From assembly GCA_963082975.1 (NCBI GenBank), contig OY720345.1, positions 15,154,491 to 15,218,490 on the forward strand: DNA of 64,000 nucleotides. The letters are read 5' to 3'. The notes under the pieces are model-generated. The model was given only the letters and a program-made list of their open reading frames with translations. It ran no database searches and was not told the DNA's origin. How positions within the stretch are numbered: the first letter of the stretch is position 1; each line of letters starts with the position of its first letter. Positions 62,980 to 64,000 of this stretch are shown here, piece after piece. A program made the translations under genes and the position numbers. This DNA comes from Labia minor (lineage: Eukaryota > Arthropoda > Insecta > Dermaptera > Spongiphoridae).

Positions 62980-63056
62980 CAGGGTGTCCCAAAATGAAAG
63001 AGCAGTTTGTCTGTAATACGAAGTTAAAATCTGCTCATTCATTTTGGGACACCCTG
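62980..63056. mobile_element. Tiny Tc1/mariner-type MITE (77 bp)
   Basis: CAGGGTGTCCCAAAATGAA at the left and TTCATTTTGGGACACCCTG at the right are perfect inverted ends. The element sits within TA (62978-62979 and 63057-63058). Only about 39 bases lie between the ends, so it is nearly all terminal repeat. Confidence 0.85.
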
Positions 63057-63058
63057 TA

Positions 63059-64000
63059 TATATATATTAATTTGAACGCTTTCAAGAAAGTAATAATGTA
63101 TTGTTTTTTTGGGAGGGAACCGGTATTAAAATAATTAAAAAATAAATATTTAGAAATTTATTTTATATTATATATCTTATTATTATCTATTTAAAAAAAA
63201 ATATTTGCTGTTATTTCTGTGAGGTTTTTTTTTCTAACCAATTATATTACATATATATAATTTAAAAACATTTTTATTTATTTAATATTAAAAATGTGTA
63301 TATATGTTAACGCAGAGTAGAGGGGAGGGGGGATTTATAAAAATTTTAGAAATGTTTTATTAGAGGTACATAAAGAAAAAACGATTGGGAAACACTGATA
63401 TGTTCTTATTTTAATATAAATTAATATTACAATGTAAATTTAATAAATTTTATAAAATAAATTTCTTCCCCCTAAAGAAATAAATGTACTAATCAATTGT
63501 TTTTAATTGGGAGGATGGAGTTTTATGGAAATGTAATGAGAGAGAGAGAGAGAGAGATTTTTTAATTTAAAATATATTTATTTACTTAATTAATTAATCA
63601 CTCAAAAATAAAGGTTCTGTGCCATACGCACTTTAATAATATTCTATATCTATAGATATAGATATTAATTAATTTATATAATAAGTAGATATTAATATTT
63701 ATGTTAATTTCTATTATCTATACAATAAAAAAAAAAAATAAATATTAGAGAATAAACAATTTCGATATTAACATTATAATTTAAAAAAGAAAGATTACAT
63801 TCTTTTCTGAAGAAGGTACTTTGTTAAAATAATTTTAAAAATAATTCCTGCCCACTTAATATCAACGACTGCTCGATAAAGCTAATTAATCATTAATTAT
63901 ATAATTCTAGGAATTTTTAAAATATTTTTTAGATATATTTCAGTGAAGAGTTCTTAAATATATTTTTTTTAGATATATTTCTGTGAAGAGTTCTTAAATA
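63059..64000. other. A+T-rich non-coding end of window
   Basis: No gene seen. A GA run (63540-63556), and a near-exact 35-base direct repeat containing TTTTTTAGATATATTTCNGTGAAGAGTTCTTAAATAT-like sequence twice at 63925-64000. Confidence 0.5.

Overview
The window is nuclear DNA of an animal, almost certainly an arthropod and probably an insect. It is very A+T-rich (about three quarters by eye), has intron-split genes with GT-AG borders, and is dominated by transposable elements. The best taxonomic clue is an allatotropin neuropeptide precursor. A sugar (trehalose-type) transporter gene agrees with this. No species can be named from the sequence alone.

Two host genes can be supported, both in the right-hand third. 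An allatotropin precursor of 113 residues is coded on the + strand by two exons (48178-48369 and 62353-62503) separated by an intron of about 14 kb. Inside that intron, on the opposite strand, lie three exons or exon pieces of an MFS sugar transporter (55960 down to 52470). Its second exon is cut short where a Tc1/mariner-type element now sits, so it is probably a broken gene.

The rest is mobile DNA. (1) Two young LTR retrotransposons: a BEL/Pao-type element (33099-36485, two 528-bp LTRs that look identical, 5-bp target duplication) and a Ty3/gypsy-type element (41398-45508 or 45539). Both have lost reverse transcriptase and most of pol but keep one long open reading frame (Gag, or Gag-protease). 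(2) Many copies of at least three related short repeat families (here A, B and D). They share one plan: a left hairpin, a left subterminal inverted repeat, a conserved core, a microsatellite, and a right inverted repeat ending in GTAAA. This resembles non-autonomous Helentron/DINE-1-like elements, and a possible Helentron-type endonuclease remnant lies at 46.2-46.8 kb. (3) hAT-type elements with 8-bp target duplications, several mariner/Tc1 remnants, a pogo-like MITE and several foldback elements. (4) Pieces of LINEs, a Penelope-like element with a GIY-YIG domain, and a tRNA-derived SINE inserted in it.

Layout: 1-16 kb repeats A, B, D, K, a hAT nest and a TIR element; 16-24 kb a foldback, an LTR fragment, the Penelope-like element with SINE, a hAT MITE and a 233-bp tandem duplication; 24-33 kb repeats A and C, a deleted mariner and LINE tails; 33-46 kb the two LTR elements with A copies, a LINE tail and a palindrome-rich segment between them; 46-48 kb the endonuclease remnant and a B copy; 48-62.5 kb the allatotropin gene with its repeat-filled intron; 62.5-64 kb A+T-rich flank with a tiny MITE. 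Repeat family letters are my own labels.
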